From: Candidatus Desulfofervidus auxilii | GTDB lineage: Bacteria > Desulfobacterota > Desulfofervidia > Desulfofervidales > Desulfofervidaceae | Reading direction: 5' to 3' | Assembly: GCA_030262725.1 (NCBI GenBank) | Contig: JAJSZS010000002.1 | Location: 1-64,000 of the forward strand | DNA: 64,000 bases | Shown here: positions 36,022-46,772 of the stretch, in pieces | Position numbering within the stretch: position 1 is the first letter of the stretch | Layout: every line of letters begins with the position of its first letter | Program-made: the position numbers and the translations under genes | Notes under the pieces: model-generated | Databases searched by the model: none | Told to the model about the DNA's origin: nothing | What the model saw: only the letters and a program-made list of their open reading frames with translations

Positions 36022-37376
36022 TATGCCCCTATACTTTGAGCAATGGCTGAGGCAATATTTTCTGCTAAGCGTTTTATCAAACTAGCATCAGTTCCCTCTA
36101 CCATCACACGAGCAACAGGTTCAGTACCAGAATAACGTAATACTATTCTGCCTTTTCCTTCAAGCTGTTTTTTTGCTTCTTTTAAAACTTTTTGCACAAC
36201 TGGTATACTTTCAAGTGGTGGTCTTTCTTTAACTTTTACATTAATTAACTTTTGAGGAACAAGTTCTATAATAGAAGAAAGTAAAGAAAGTGGTTTCTCT
36301 TCTGCTAGCATAATTGAAAGAATTTGTAATGTAGTAAGAATGCCATCACCTGTAGTATGACGATCCAAAAATACAATATGACCTGAAGGTTCACCACCAA
36401 GGTTACTATAACCTGCTCTTAATGCTTCTGTAACATATCTATCTCCTACTTTTGTACGCATAAGTTTTATTCCTCGTTCTTTTAAAGCAAGTTCTAATCC
36501 AAAGTTTGACATCACTGTTCCTACTACAGTATTGTGTTTAAGTTTATTTTGTCTTTTTAAATAATCACCACAGATAGCAAGGATTTTATCTCCATCTACA
36601 ATATTGCCTTTTTCATCAATTAAAATGGCTCTATCACCATCACCATCTAAAGCCAATCCTAAGTCTGCTCCCATTTCTTTTACTTTTTCTGCTACCACTT
36701 CTGGATGTAATGCTCCACATTTTTCATTAATGTTAACACCATCAGGTTTTACCCCAATAAGACATAAATCTGCTCCTAACTCTGAAAATACCATTGGTGC
36801 TACTTTATAAGCTGCTCCATTAGCACAATCAAGGGCAATTTTAATACCATCTAAAAGCATTCCTCTAGGAAAATTATTTTTTAAAAATACAATATATCGA
36901 CCTATTGCATCTTCTATCCTAAAAGCCTTTCCTATTTCTGTAGCTACTGGTCGGATTGTATCTATTTTATTTTCTTCAAGTACAAGTTTTTCAATTTCTG
37001 CTTCAGTTTCATCAGGCAATTTAAATCCGTCTCTGCTAAAAAATTTAATACCATTGTCATCATAGGGATTATGTGAAGCTGAAATTACTACACCAGCATC
37101 TGCACGCATATTAGCAGTAATAAAGGCAATGCCAGGTGTAGGTAAAGGGCCAATTAAAAGTACATCCACACCCATACTGCAAATTCCAGCTGTTAAAGCT
37201 GTTTCTATCATATAGCCAGAAAGACGAGTATCTTTTCCTACAACAACTTTATGACGATGGGATTGTTTCTTAATAACATAAGCTAATGCTCGACCCACTT
37301 GCATAACAACTTCTGTAGTCATAGGCCAAAGATTAGCCTTACCTCTAATTCCATCTGTTCCGAAAAGTTTACCCAT
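36021..37376 (-). CDS. glmM: Phosphoglucosamine mutase
   Basis: 451 residues from ATG 37376 (AAGGGGG Shine-Dalgarno inside folP; the frame opens 21 nt earlier without support). Converts glucosamine-6-P to glucosamine-1-P for peptidoglycan and LPS. 'GTDGIRG', phosphoserine Ser101 in '[16 protein letters not shown]', metal loop '[12 protein letters not shown]', sugar loop 'GGEPSGH' and C-terminal '[15 protein letters not shown]'. Confidence 0.96.
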   Translation of the reverse strand: MGKLFGTDGIRGKANLWPMTTEVVMQVGRALAYVIKKQSHRHKVVVGKDTRLSGYMIETALTAGICSMGVDVLLIGPLPTPGIAFITANMRADAGVVISASHNPYDDNGIKFFSRDGFKLPDETEAEIEKLVLEENKIDTIRPVATEIGKAFRIEDAIGRYIVFLKNNFPRGMLLDGIKIALDCANGAAYKVAPMVFSELGADLCLIGVKPDGVNINEKCGALHPEVVAEKVKEMGADLGLALDGDGDRAILIDEKGNIVDGDKILAICGDYLKRQNKLKHNTVVGTVMSNFGLELALKERGIKLMRTKVGDRYVTEALRAGYSNLGGEPSGHIVFLDRHTTGDGILTTLQILSIMLAEEKPLSLLSSIIELVPQKLINVKVKERPPLESIPVVQKVLKEAKKQLEGKGRIVLRYSGTEPVARVMVEGTDASLIKRLAENIASAIAQSIGA

Positions 37377-38199
37377 CTGTTGCCCCCTTAATGGCATTTA
37401 TAACATCTATTATTTGGCGTGCTTCTTTTACAGCATGTACTCTCAAAATATCCACATTATTTAAAGTAGCATGTGCTATTACTCCTAATGTGCCAATATC
37501 TCTTTCTTGAGGATTTTCAATCCCAAGGATTTGGCCTATAAATGATTTTCTAGAAGGCCCTAAAAGTATTGGTCTTCCGAGATTTTTAAAATAAGTAATA
37601 TGCTTTATTAATAGTAAATTATCATTAAGACGTTTACCAAAACCAATTCCAGGATCAATAGCAATTTGTTCAATCTTTATTCCTTGAGAAAGGGCAAATT
37701 CTATCCTTTGTAAAAGAAATTCATACACTTCCTTTAAAACATTTTTATAAAAAGGGTTTATCTGCATATTTCTAGGTGTGCCTTTCATATGCATAAGGAC
37801 AATAGGTACTTGATAATCTGCTATTACTTTAGCCATATCTTTATCAAAGCGCAATGCACTAACATCATTCACAATCTTTGCACCAGCTTCAATGGCAGCT
37901 TTAGCTACCTTTGCTTTATAAGTATCTATAGAAATAGGAATGTTTAATTCAGAAGAAATAACTTTTATTACTGGGATTACTCTTTTTAATTCCTCTTCTG
38001 CTGAAATAGGTTTGGCAAAAGGACGAGTGGATTCTCCTCCTATATCTATAATATCAGCTCCATCTTGGGCAAGATTATGAGCATGTGCTATTGCATTTTC
38101 AGTTTTGAAATAAAGACCACCATTAGAAAAGGAATCAGGTGTGACATTTAAAATTCCCATTATTAAAGGGCGTTTTTGAAGGAATATATCCCATTGCAT
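37369..38199 (-). CDS. folP: Dihydropteroate synthase
   Basis: 276 residues from ATG 38199, chosen because TTAGGAGTTTT precedes it; the longer frame to 38226 would overlap ftsH. Joins pABA to dihydropterin pyrophosphate in folate synthesis. '[15 protein letters not shown]', '[12 protein letters not shown]', 'PISIDTYK', '[11 protein letters not shown]', 'DPGIGFGK', 'GPSRKSFIG' and 'RVHAVKEAR' are all present. Operon ftsH-folP-glmM-coaX. Confidence 0.96.
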   Translation of the reverse strand: MQWDIFLQKRPLIMGILNVTPDSFSNGGLYFKTENAIAHAHNLAQDGADIIDIGGESTRPFAKPISAEEELKRVIPVIKVISSELNIPISIDTYKAKVAKAAIEAGAKIVNDVSALRFDKDMAKVIADYQVPIVLMHMKGTPRNMQINPFYKNVLKEVYEFLLQRIEFALSQGIKIEQIAIDPGIGFGKRLNDNLLLIKHITYFKNLGRPILLGPSRKSFIGQILGIENPQERDIGTLGVIAHATLNNVDILRVHAVKEARQIIDVINAIKGATDG

Positions 38200-38206
38200 A
38201 AAACTC

Positions 38207-40000
38207 CTAATGTGTGCCTTCAGCAATTATCTGATCAAGAAGAGCACTATCTATCGTTTCTTTTTCTAAAAGTGTTTGAGCTATTTTATGAAGTAAATGC
38301 ATATTCTTTTTAAGCAATTCTTTTACTTCTTCATAACTTTTGATTACAATGCGTCTTACTTCTTCATCAATTCTTCTTGCCGTTTCTTCACTATAATCTC
38401 TTGCTTGAATAATTTCTTTTCCTAAAAAGATATGTTCTTCTCTACGACCAAAAGCAAGTGGTCCTAGCTCTTCACTCATTCCCCAATTACATACCATTTT
38501 ACGAGCTAATTCTGTTGCTTGAGCAAGATCATTACCTGCACCAGTAGTAAAATCATTAAATACTAACTCTTCTGCTGCTCTTCCACCTAAAAGCACAGCC
38601 AAACGATTTAGTAAATATTTCTTAGAATAAGTATGTCTTTCATCTACAGGCAATTGCTGTGTAATACCTAATGCCTGTCCTCTAGGTACAATACTTACTT
38701 TATGTACAGGATCACTACCTGGAAGAAGCTTTGCTACTAAAGCATGTCCTGCTTCATGATAAGCAGTAAGCCTCCTTTCTTCTTCACTAATCACCATACT
38801 ACGGCGTTCTTTACCCATTAATACTTTATCCTTTGCTTCTTCAAAATCGTCCATTTCTACTTTTTCTTTACCTTTGCGTGCAGCAAGCAGTGCTGCTTCA
38901 TTTACAAGATTTGCTAAATCAGCACCAGAAAAACCTGGTGTGCCTTTAGCAACAATACTTAAATCTACATCCGGAGCAATAGGAATTTTTTTAACATGAA
39001 CTTTAAGTATTTCCTCTCTTCCTTTTACATCTGGCATGGGTACTACAACCTGTCTATCAAACCTACCTGGACGTAAAAGTGCAGGGTCTAAAACATCTGG
39101 TCTATTGGTAGCAGCAATAAGAATCACACCATCACTAGCGTCAAATCCATCCATTTCTACTAAAAGCTGATTTAAGGTCTGTTCTCTTTCATCATGTCCT
39201 CCGCCTAAACCAGCACCACGGTATCTTCCAACAGCGTCAATTTCATCAACAAAAACAATACATGGGGCATTTCTTTTTGCCTGAGCAAACAAATCTCTCA
39301 CTCTTGCTGCACCAACTCCTACAAACATCTCAACAAATTCAGATCCACTAATACTAAAAAATGGTACATCTGCTTCGCCAGCTATAGCCTTTGCCAAAAG
39401 TGTTTTACCTGTTCCAGGTGGGCCTACAAGCAATACACCTTTTGGTATTTTTCCACCTAATTTTGTAAACTTTTGAGGTTTTTTTAGAAATTCTATAATT
39501 TCTTGAAGTTCTTCCTTTGCTTCATCTATCCCAGCTACATCCTTAAAAGTTACTTTTTTTGATTGATCACTAATTAATTTTGCTCGGCTTTTACCAAAGG
39601 AAAAAGCTTTGCCACCTCCTGCCTGCACTTGTCGCATAAAGAATATCCAAACAGCAATTAATAAAATCATAGGAAACCATGAAATAAGAATAGTCATATA
39701 CCATGGTGAATTTTCTTCTGGTTCTACCCTAATTCTCACACCATGTTGGCGTAAAAGAGGTATTAATTGATTATCCTTTGGAACATAAGTATGAAAAGAC
39801 TCATTAGTAATCAATACTCCCTTTACTTCATTCCCTTTTAAAGTAACACTTATTACTTCACCATGCTGTATTTTGTCTAAAAACTCACTATAAGTTATCG
39901 TTTGACGAGTAGGTTGAGGATGGTTAAAAAGATTAAAAGTTAAAATCATAATAATGGTAATAACCAACCAAATTGCTAAATTTCTATATGTTGGACTCAC
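38207..40000 (-). CDS. ftsH: ATP-dependent zinc metalloprotease FtsH
   Basis: 597 residues. Two membrane helices (about 8-24 and 102-121) flank a small periplasmic domain; AAA+ module with Walker A 'GPPGTGKT' (193-200), pore 'FVG' loop and SRH '[18 protein letters not shown]'; peptidase with zinc ligands in 'HEAGH' (414-418) and the later Asp. Degrades membrane and short-lived cytosolic proteins. Overlapping hairpins lie just upstream (40011-40056). Confidence 0.97.
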   Translation of the reverse strand: MSPTYRNLAIWLVITIIMILTFNLFNHPQPTRQTITYSEFLDKIQHGEVISVTLKGNEVKGVLITNESFHTYVPKDNQLIPLLRQHGVRIRVEPEENSPWYMTILISWFPMILLIAVWIFFMRQVQAGGGKAFSFGKSRAKLISDQSKKVTFKDVAGIDEAKEELQEIIEFLKKPQKFTKLGGKIPKGVLLVGPPGTGKTLLAKAIAGEADVPFFSISGSEFVEMFVGVGAARVRDLFAQAKRNAPCIVFVDEIDAVGRYRGAGLGGGHDEREQTLNQLLVEMDGFDASDGVILIAATNRPDVLDPALLRPGRFDRQVVVPMPDVKGREEILKVHVKKIPIAPDVDLSIVAKGTPGFSGADLANLVNEAALLAARKGKEKVEMDDFEEAKDKVLMGKERRSMVISEEERRLTAYHEAGHALVAKLLPGSDPVHKVSIVPRGQALGITQQLPVDERHTYSKKYLLNRLAVLLGGRAAEELVFNDFTTGAGNDLAQATELARKMVCNWGMSEELGPLAFGRREEHIFLGKEIIQARDYSEETARRIDEEVRRIVIKSYEEVKELLKKNMHLLHKIAQTLLEKETIDSALLDQIIAEGTH

Positions 40001-40010
40001 TTTTTTACTC

Positions 40011-40056
40011 TTTTACCCGAATGGGTAAAACCAGGTATTTTTTTGCCCCCCTGGTT
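40011..40056 (-). promoter_or_regulatory. Two overlapping hairpins upstream of ftsH
   Basis: Hairpin B: TTTTACCC (40011-40018) with GGGTAAAA (40023-40030), GAAT loop. Hairpin A: AACCAGG (40029-40035) with CCTGGTT (40050-40056). They share bases 40029-40030, so they compete, as in an attenuator. Read on the minus strand, A forms first and is followed by TT only. The element separates yifB from ftsH. Confidence 0.5.
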
Positions 40057-40112
40057 ACGGGACATTCTTAATTTCAGAGTAACAATTAAAACATAAAAGG
40101 TCAATATTCTTT

Positions 40113-41642
40113 TTAACTCATCTCTCTATCTAAAGTACGATATTGAATTGCTTCCGCAATATGCTGAGATAATATATTTTTTTCACCTTCTAAATCAGCA
40201 ATAGTTCTAGCTATTTTTAAAATACGTGTATATGCCCTAGCACTTAAACCCAATTTTTCCATAGCTGTCTCAAGCAATTTTTTACCAGCATTATCTAATA
40301 CACAAAATGTATTAACAAGTTTTGAATTCATTTGGGCATTGCAATAAATTCCTTTTTTAGCAAAACGCTTTTTTTGAATATCTCTTGCTGCTTCTACCCG
40401 TTTTCTAATTTCTTTTGAGCTTTCTCCTTCAGAAATTTGATTCAAATCTTGATAAGAAACAGCTGGTACTTCAATATGAATATCGATTCGATCAAGTAAT
40501 GGCCCTGAAACCTTTGCTCTATAACGCTGAATCTGTAAATAACTGCAAGTGCATTGGTGTTTTGAATCACCAAGAAAACCACAAGGGCAAGGGTTCATGG
40601 CACAAACAAGCATAAAACGAGCAGGATAAGTGACTGTTGCTCCTACTCTTGCTACTGTTACTATTCCATCTTCTAATGGTTGTCGCAAAGCTTCCAATAC
40701 ATGGCGTTTAAATTCAGGCAATTCATCTAAAAACAAAACACCATTATGGGCTAAAGTGACTTCTCCAGGCTTTGGAGTTTGTCCACCACCTACAAGTCCT
40801 GCATCAGATATAGTATGATGAGGAGCACGAAAAGGACGAATAGTAATAAGTGCTTGTCCTTGTGGTAATAAACCAGCTACACTATAAATACGTGTAGTTT
40901 CCAAAGCTTCTTCAAAAGTTAAAAGTGGTAAAATAGTAGGTAATCTTCTAGCAAGCATTGTTTTGCCAGCTCCAGGTGGGCCAATCATAAGCACATTATG
41001 ACCTCCAGCTGCTGCAATTTCCAATGCTCGTTTGGCATAGACTTGCCCTTTTACTTCTTGAAAATCAATTTGTGAATCTTGTTCTATGTTAAACACTTCT
41101 TCAATATTAAGGCTTGCCTTAGGTAAATCAATTTGATTGTTTAAAAAATCTACTACTTGAGGAAGATTATCTACAGCCATTACTTCAATGTCAGGAATAA
41201 TTGCAGCTTCAGCCACATTGCCTTTTGGGACAATCAATCCCTTTAGACCCTCTTTTCTTACACAAAGGGCAACTGGTAATATTCCATTTACAGGTTTTAT
41301 TCGACCATCTAATGAGAGTTCACCTAAAAATACATATTCTTTTAAAATTTCTGTTTTAATTTGACCACTTGCTGCCAATATTCCAAGTGCTATAGGTAAA
41401 TCAAAGGCAGAACCTTCTTTTCTCTGAGAAGCCGGAGCAAGATTAACAGTAATTTTATCAGTCGGAAAGTAATAACCACAATTTTTTATAGCAGAACGAA
41501 TCCTTTCTTTACTCTCTTTTACAACTGTATCAGGTAATCCTACAGTTATCCATGCAGGAAGTCCATGTTGAATATCAACTTCTACTTCAATGAGATAGGC
41601 ATTTATGCCTAAGATGGCACTACTTAAAACCCTAGCTAACAT
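40113..41642 (-). CDS. YifB/ComM-family AAA+ ATPase (Mg-chelatase-like)
   Basis: 509 residues. N-terminal Lon-like domain ('YLIEVEVDIQHGLPAWITVGLPD', in part; 'KESKERIRSAIKNCGY'), Walker A 'GPPGAGKTML', 'FRAPHHTISDAGLVGGG', Walker B 'VLFLDELPEF', Zn-binding 'CAMNPCPCGFLGDSKHQCTC' and C-terminal 'RAYTRILKIARTIADLEG'. ComM orthologues are hexameric helicases that aid branch migration in natural transformation. Overlaps rtcB as TAATG. Confidence 0.94.
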   Translation of the reverse strand: MLARVLSSAILGINAYLIEVEVDIQHGLPAWITVGLPDTVVKESKERIRSAIKNCGYYFPTDKITVNLAPASQRKEGSAFDLPIALGILAASGQIKTEILKEYVFLGELSLDGRIKPVNGILPVALCVRKEGLKGLIVPKGNVAEAAIIPDIEVMAVDNLPQVVDFLNNQIDLPKASLNIEEVFNIEQDSQIDFQEVKGQVYAKRALEIAAAGGHNVLMIGPPGAGKTMLARRLPTILPLLTFEEALETTRIYSVAGLLPQGQALITIRPFRAPHHTISDAGLVGGGQTPKPGEVTLAHNGVLFLDELPEFKRHVLEALRQPLEDGIVTVARVGATVTYPARFMLVCAMNPCPCGFLGDSKHQCTCSYLQIQRYRAKVSGPLLDRIDIHIEVPAVSYQDLNQISEGESSKEIRKRVEAARDIQKKRFAKKGIYCNAQMNSKLVNTFCVLDNAGKKLLETAMEKLGLSARAYTRILKIARTIADLEGEKNILSQHIAEAIQYRTLDREMS

Positions 41643-43084
41643 TATCCTTTGATTACACCAAGAGGTTTAATCCTTGCTACCATACGACTAATACCAGCTT
41701 GATGTACTACATCTATAACCATAGCCACATCTTTATATGCTTCAGATATTTCTTCAATTAATGTGCGTTTTCCTGCCCCTCTAACATAAATCCCTTTTTG
41801 TCTCATTTCTTGAGCAATGTTTCTGCCTTTAGCCATCCTAATAGCTTGATGCCGACTCATTACACGTCCTGCACCATGACATGTGCTGCCAAATGTCTCT
41901 TCCATAGCTTTTTCTGTACCTACAAGAACATAGGAATAACGACCCATATCTCCTGGTATAAGGACAGGTTGTCCAATCTCTTTATAAATATCAGGGACTT
42001 CTGGATGACCGGGTGGAAATGCCCTTGTTGCCCCTTTACGATGTACACAAACTTTTACTTTTTTCCCATTATAAGTATGGGTCTCAATTTTGGCAATATT
42101 GTGACAAACATCATAAATCAATTTAAGTCCCAATTCTTCAGCAGATTTTTTAAAAAAATATTCAAAGCTTTCTCTTACCCAATGTGTAATTATCTGCCGA
42201 TTAGCAAAAGCAAAATTGGCTGCACAAGCCATAGCAGATAAATATTGTTGCCCTTCTGAAGAATTAATAGGAGCACAACAAAGCTGTTTATCTGGTAAAT
42301 GAATTCCATATTTTGCACTAGCTTTAAGCATTACTTTAATATAATCATCGCATACTTGATGTCCTAATCCTCTAGAACCTGTATGAACTAAAATCATTAC
42401 TTGATTTTTAAAAATGCCTAAAACATTAGCTACTTTTTCATCATAAATCTCTTCCACATATCCTACTTCTACAAAGTGATTACCAGAACCAAGTGTGCCC
42501 AATTGATCTTTCCCCCTTTCTAATGCCCTATTTGAGACATATTCAGGATTAGCATTTGGTAAACATCCTCCAGCTTCTATATGTTCTAGATCTTCATTCC
42601 AACCAAATCCTTTTTTTACTGCCCATTTTGCTCCTTCTTTTAAAACTTTTTTTAATTCAGCTTGTTTTAATTTAAAGTCTTTTCTATGTGATCCCACACC
42701 TGTAGGAATATTTACAAAAAGGGTATCTATTAATTTTTCAATGATAGGAACTATATCTTCTTTTATTAAATTTGACCGCAATAACCTCACACCACAATTT
42801 ATATCATAACCAACCCCACCAGGACTAATAATACCTGAATCTACATCAAATGCAGCTACACCACCAATTGGAAAACCATAGCCTTCGTGGATATCAGGCA
42901 TAGCTAAAGAAGGGCCAATAATGCCAGGTAAACAAGCTACATTTGCCACTTGTTGTAAGCTTTGGTCTTCTCTTATCTGAGCAATCATTTCTTGTGTAGC
43001 ATATACAATACCTTCAGTGCGCATTTTTCCTTCTTTTGGTATACGAACTCGATATTTATCAATCCGTTGAATTTTTATAGACAT
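41642..43084 (-). CDS. rtcB: RtcB RNA ligase
   Basis: 480 residues from ATG 43084 (AGAGGTGTT Shine-Dalgarno; the longer frame to 43147 is unsupported). GTP-dependent 3'-phosphate/5'-OH RNA ligase for repair and tRNA splicing. 'MPDIHEGYGFPIGGVAAFD', 'GGVGYDINCGVR' (Mn-binding Cys), 'GTLGSGNHFVEVG', 'HTGSRGLGHQ' and the GMP-accepting His in 'HRKGATRAFPPGHP'. No intein. Archease is not adjacent. Confidence 0.96.
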   Translation of the reverse strand: MSIKIQRIDKYRVRIPKEGKMRTEGIVYATQEMIAQIREDQSLQQVANVACLPGIIGPSLAMPDIHEGYGFPIGGVAAFDVDSGIISPGGVGYDINCGVRLLRSNLIKEDIVPIIEKLIDTLFVNIPTGVGSHRKDFKLKQAELKKVLKEGAKWAVKKGFGWNEDLEHIEAGGCLPNANPEYVSNRALERGKDQLGTLGSGNHFVEVGYVEEIYDEKVANVLGIFKNQVMILVHTGSRGLGHQVCDDYIKVMLKASAKYGIHLPDKQLCCAPINSSEGQQYLSAMACAANFAFANRQIITHWVRESFEYFFKKSAEELGLKLIYDVCHNIAKIETHTYNGKKVKVCVHRKGATRAFPPGHPEVPDIYKEIGQPVLIPGDMGRYSYVLVGTEKAMEETFGSTCHGAGRVMSRHQAIRMAKGRNIAQEMRQKGIYVRGAGKRTLIEEISEAYKDVAMVIDVVHQAGISRMVARIKPLGVIKG

Positions 43085-43150
43085 AACACCTCTTTTTTTC
43101 AAAAAAACTACTATTTTTAGATTAACATGAAGAAAGGGAAAAGGCAATAA

Positions 43151-44020
43151 TCATTCAATATTTTGCAATTGTTGTCTTATTTTTTCCAATTCTGTTTTAA
43201 TTTCTACCACTTGTTGACTAACAATAACATCATTTGCCTTTGCTCCCATAGTATTAGCTTCACGATGCATTTCTTGTAAAAGAAAATCCAATTTTCTTCC
43301 TATAGCTTCTTTTTCTTCAAGTAAATCATTGAAATTTTTAATATGTGTTTTTAATCGTACAATTTCTTCAGTAATATCGCTGCGTTCAGCAAAAAATACA
43401 ACCTCTTGTGTAATCCTCTCTTCATTTATATCATTTAATAATTCTTTTACGCGTTGATATAAACGCTGTCGATAAGCTTTAACTATTTCTGGAACCCTTT
43501 CTTCAATTTTATTAAGATGTATAGAAATTGTACTTAAACGTTGTTCAATATCTTTTTTTAAACTTTCTCCTTCTTTTTGACGCATAATATCTATTTGTTT
43601 TAAGGTATCTTCTAAAACTTGTTTTAGTGGTGGCCAAAAGTTAAAAATATCTTCTTTTGTTTCTTCTGTAATAAAAATATCTTTTACTCCAAGAAACATA
43701 TCTAAAGTAATATCACTTTTTAATCCTAAACCATTTTTCAATTCCTTTAAAAGATGATAATAAGTCCTAGCTACTTCCCAATTAATACTTAAAGGAGGGA
43801 GTCCTTCTATATTGCCACTAATTTTAACAATACAATCTACCCGTCCTCTAAATATATATGATGAAATCAATTGTCTTACATTTTCCTCTAAAGGAAGAAA
43901 TCTTTGAGGGAGCTTTAAGATAATGTCACGATAGCGATGGTTAAGGGTGCGTATTTCTACACTAAAATGTAAATTTTGCCATTCAAGTTCACTTTTTGCA
44001 TAAGCAGTCATACTTTTCAT
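43151..44020 (-). CDS. YicC/YloC-family endoribonuclease
   Basis: 289 residues. 'MKSMTAYAKSE', 'VEIRTLNHRYRDIILKLP', 'RGRVDC', 'SDITEEIVRLKTHI' and the C-terminal 'KLDFLLQEMHREANTMGAKAND' (in part) are diagnostic. YicC proteins are ring-forming ribonucleases. AGAGGATAATT precedes the ATG. The stop of the upstream DUF4416 gene is 2 nt away. Confidence 0.93.
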   Translation of the reverse strand: MKSMTAYAKSELEWQNLHFSVEIRTLNHRYRDIILKLPQRFLPLEENVRQLISSYIFRGRVDCIVKISGNIEGLPPLSINWEVARTYYHLLKELKNGLGLKSDITLDMFLGVKDIFITEETKEDIFNFWPPLKQVLEDTLKQIDIMRQKEGESLKKDIEQRLSTISIHLNKIEERVPEIVKAYRQRLYQRVKELLNDINEERITQEVVFFAERSDITEEIVRLKTHIKNFNDLLEEKEAIGRKLDFLLQEMHREANTMGAKANDVIVSQQVVEIKTELEKIRQQLQNIE

Positions 44021-44022
44021 AA

Positions 44023-44550
44023 TTATCCTCTCTTTCTTTGTTCAAGATACCGTTTTCGAACAAGTTTTAATAAACCTTTTAAAGGTTCGCTAGCATAGTC
44101 AGGGTAAGTCCAGGGCAGAGCTTGAAAATCACCTTTTTGATAAATAAGTGTTAAGTCAGCATAAACACCATCCTTTAAATATACACGATGAGTATAATTT
44201 TTCCCTGTTGCAAGCACTAGACGTTCAGCTGTAATATAACCTGGGTCAATATTTATTTGTCTTTTCCCATTTATAGCATATTCTTTTTCAATATTATTTG
44301 TTTTTATCTTAATATCTGGTAATTCATCAGGTAAAATGAGGTTTAAAAAACTGATAAGACGGCGAAAAAGCGGTTTTCCCATTTCTGAATAATAATAATC
44401 AGTGTGGTCAAAAGGTAAAATTTCACTAATAAAGTCTATCTCCCCAAACAATTCAATAAGTTTAGGTAAAACTGATTCAAAAATATCTTTTTTATGAAAA
44501 ATAAGACTCATAATAAGTTTTACAGGTGAAGGTGGTTTTAGTTCACTCAT
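44023..44550 (-). CDS. DUF4416 family protein
   Basis: 175 residues. 'PPSPVKLIMSLIFHKKDIFE', 'LPFDHTDYYYSEMGKPL', 'INIDPGYITAERLVLATGKNYTHRVYL' (in part) and 'LPWTYPDYAS' match the DUF4416 family, found in delta-proteobacteria and related lineages between yicC/gmk and heptose genes. Function unknown. Overlaps rfaE1 by 8 nt. Confidence 0.9.
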   Translation of the reverse strand: MSELKPPSPVKLIMSLIFHKKDIFESVLPKLIELFGEIDFISEILPFDHTDYYYSEMGKPLFRRLISFLNLILPDELPDIKIKTNNIEKEYAINGKRQINIDPGYITAERLVLATGKNYTHRVYLKDGVYADLTLIYQKGDFQALPWTYPDYASEPLKGLLKLVRKRYLEQRKRG

Positions 44551-45532
44551 GAAGGACTTTAATGAGTTGTTCTCGACTTACTGTAGCTGTGCCTACTTCT
44601 CCAACAACAATACCAGCAGCTAAATTAGCTAATATTGCTGCTGTTTTAAGAGAAGCACCACTAGCCCAAGCAGCAGTTAAAGTAGCAATAACTGTATCTC
44701 CAGCCCCAGTAACATCATATACTTTTTTAGCCATAGCTGGAATATAAGTAATTTCTCCATTTTTTTCAAAAAGGGTCATACCTAATTCACCTTGGGTGAT
44801 AAGGACTGCTTGCGTTTTAAAATTGGAAAGTAATATCTTTCCTGCCTCTTGAACCATTTCCTGAGTTATATCCATAATACCATTAAAACCACAAACCTGC
44901 ATAGCCTCAAAATGATTAGGAGTGATAATATTTACTCCTTCAAATAATGGAAAATTTTTTACTTTAGGATCAACTGTTAAAAGGATTTTATTTTTTTGAG
45001 CCAATTCTTTTAAACCTTCCATTAAATTTGGACAAATTACACCTTTAGCATAATCTGAAACCAAAATGGCATCTATTTTAGAAATATGTTTCTTAACAAA
45101 ATCAAGCATTTGAAAAACAGTATCTTCTTCAATAGGATGCCTTTTTTCTCGATCCACTCTTACTACTTGTTGGTTATGAGCAATGATTCTTGTTTTGACA
45201 GTAGTAGGGCGATTAGTTTCCACAATAATACCTTCAGGGTGAACTCCTAATTTTCGTATCTCTTTTATCAATTGCCTTCCCATCTCATCATTGCCTATTA
45301 CTCCAGTAACAAATACTTTTGTTCCAAGAGAAACTAAATTATTAACTACATTAGCTGCTCCTCCTAAACGATATGATTCATTTACTACATCCACCACTGG
45401 TACTGGTGCTTCAGGGGAAATCCTTTGTACTTTTCCCCATACAAATACATCCATCATAAGATCACCTACTACTAAAACCTTTGCTTTAGATAAAGCATTG
45501 ATAACAAAAATGGCTTCTTTCTGTGTCAGCAT
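44543..45532 (-). CDS. rfaE1: D-glycero-beta-D-manno-heptose-7-phosphate kinase
   Basis: 329 residues from ATG 45532 (AGGTAGGGATTGATT leader; a TTG 6 nt earlier is in frame). PfkB-family kinase of ADP-heptose synthesis for LPS core. 'VLVVGDLMMDVFVWGKVQRISPEAPVPVV' (in part), 'RLGGAANVVNNLVSLG', 'TVKTRIIAHNQQVVRVD' and the PfkB signature 'DVTGAGDTVIATL' with catalytic Asp. Only the kinase half of HldE is present, so the adenylyltransferase is a separate gene. Supports an LPS-bearing envelope. Confidence 0.92.
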   Translation of the reverse strand: MLTQKEAIFVINALSKAKVLVVGDLMMDVFVWGKVQRISPEAPVPVVDVVNESYRLGGAANVVNNLVSLGTKVFVTGVIGNDEMGRQLIKEIRKLGVHPEGIIVETNRPTTVKTRIIAHNQQVVRVDREKRHPIEEDTVFQMLDFVKKHISKIDAILVSDYAKGVICPNLMEGLKELAQKNKILLTVDPKVKNFPLFEGVNIITPNHFEAMQVCGFNGIMDITQEMVQEAGKILLSNFKTQAVLITQGELGMTLFEKNGEITYIPAMAKKVYDVTGAGDTVIATLTAAWASGASLKTAAILANLAAGIVVGEVGTATVSREQLIKVLHE

Positions 45533-45560
45533 AATCAATCCCTACCTTAAACTGCATTTT

Positions 45561-45590
45561 TTGGCAAGTCTTTATTTGATATGATATAAA
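45561..45590 (+). promoter_or_regulatory. truD promoter, leaderless type
   Basis: TTGGCA (45561-45566), 18-nt spacer, TATAAA (45585-45590) preceded by TG for an extended -10, then 6 nt (ATCTTT) and the ATG at 45597. No Shine-Dalgarno. Confidence 0.75.
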
Positions 45591-45596
45591 ATCTTT

Positions 45597-46772
45597 ATGA
45601 AAATTAAAGTCATACCAGAAGATTTTATAGTTGAAGAGATTGTTAATTATCCAATAAAAAGTGAAGGGAAATATGCAATTTTTAAACTTAAAAAACGCTA
45701 TTGGGAGACATTTAGCCTTTTGAATCGTATTGAAAAAGATACAGGTATGAAAAAGGAATTTATTCATTTAGCTGGTATTAAAGATAGATATGGACTGACA
45801 ACACAATTAATAGCAGTTAATAAAGAATATGCGATATGCAAATCCTTTTCAGGCTCAAATTACTCTTTAGAATTTCTTGGTTTTGGTGATGAAAAACTTA
45901 CAGCTAGCCATATTGTTAAAAACCGATTTACAATTGTGCTCCGTGATATAAAAGTAAATGATGTTCAGAAAATAGAAGAAGCTATAAATCAAGTAAAAAA
46001 TTATGGATTTCCAAATTATTATGATGAGCAACGCTTTGGCTCAGCTAGACATAGAAAAGGATTTGCTGGCAAGGAGTTGTTTTTGAAAAATTATGAAAAT
46101 GCCCTTTTTCTTTTAGTCGCCACCCCTTCTGGTTATGATGATAGAAAAACAAGGGAGTTTCATAAATTTGTTAGAGAAAACTGGGGGAATTGGAAATCCT
46201 GTTTAGAAAAGTCCTTTTTTGAATATAAAGCAGTATTTCGCGCCCTTATTAAACAGCCCAAGAACTTTCTTTATGCTTTACAAAAATTGGATAAGCGTTT
46301 CCTTGTTCTTTTGGTTAATGCCTATCAATCATTTTTATGGAATGAATATGTAGCCCTTTATTTGAAATCCATTTTAAAGAATACAAAAGATGAAATTTAT
46401 GAATATCCTTATCTTTTAGGAAAGTTTTTATTTTATAGAACTTTGGATAAAAAGGTAAAGGATTATCTTATACAAAAGACTATCCCAGTGATAAAAAAGG
46501 GGACAAAGATTTCAGATAAAAGGCTTAGGTCAGCTATAAGCAAGGTGTTAAGAAAAGAAGGGATTAAAAAGAGTGATCTAAGTGTAAAATCTTTACATAT
46601 CAGATTGCAGGAAAAGGAAAGAAAGTTAATAATTGTTCCAGAACATCTTGAAATCCTAGAAATAGCTCCAGATGAACGTTATAAAAATAGAATGAAGATA
46701 AAATTTTTATTAGAACTTCCGCGTGGTAGTTATGCCACTATTTTTATAAAAAGAATTACACCAATAAAATGA
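45597..46772 (+). CDS. truD: tRNA pseudouridine synthase TruD family
   Basis: 391 residues. Makes pseudouridine-13 in tRNA. 'IPEDFIVEEI' opening, catalytic Asp in 'LAGIKDRYGLTTQ', 'NYYDEQRFGSARH', 'LVNAYQSFLWNEY' and 'LELPRGSYATIFIKRI' at the end. The 'IPVIKKGTKISDKRLRSAI' insert is as in other thermophile forms. Leaderless start: the -10 ends 6 nt before the ATG. ATGA overlap with the methyltransferase gene. Confidence 0.93.
   Translation: MKIKVIPEDFIVEEIVNYPIKSEGKYAIFKLKKRYWETFSLLNRIEKDTGMKKEFIHLAGIKDRYGLTTQLIAVNKEYAICKSFSGSNYSLEFLGFGDEKLTASHIVKNRFTIVLRDIKVNDVQKIEEAINQVKNYGFPNYYDEQRFGSARHRKGFAGKELFLKNYENALFLLVATPSGYDDRKTREFHKFVRENWGNWKSCLEKSFFEYKAVFRALIKQPKNFLYALQKLDKRFLVLLVNAYQSFLWNEYVALYLKSILKNTKDEIYEYPYLLGKFLFYRTLDKKVKDYLIQKTIPVIKKGTKISDKRLRSAISKVLRKEGIKKSDLSVKSLHIRLQEKERKLIIVPEHLEILEIAPDERYKNRMKIKFLLELPRGSYATIFIKRITPIK

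Noticed and set aside
45486-45767. Antisense frame across the rfaE1/truD promoter
   Set aside because: Composition is unlike a protein, and it covers a promoter and the starts of two real genes.
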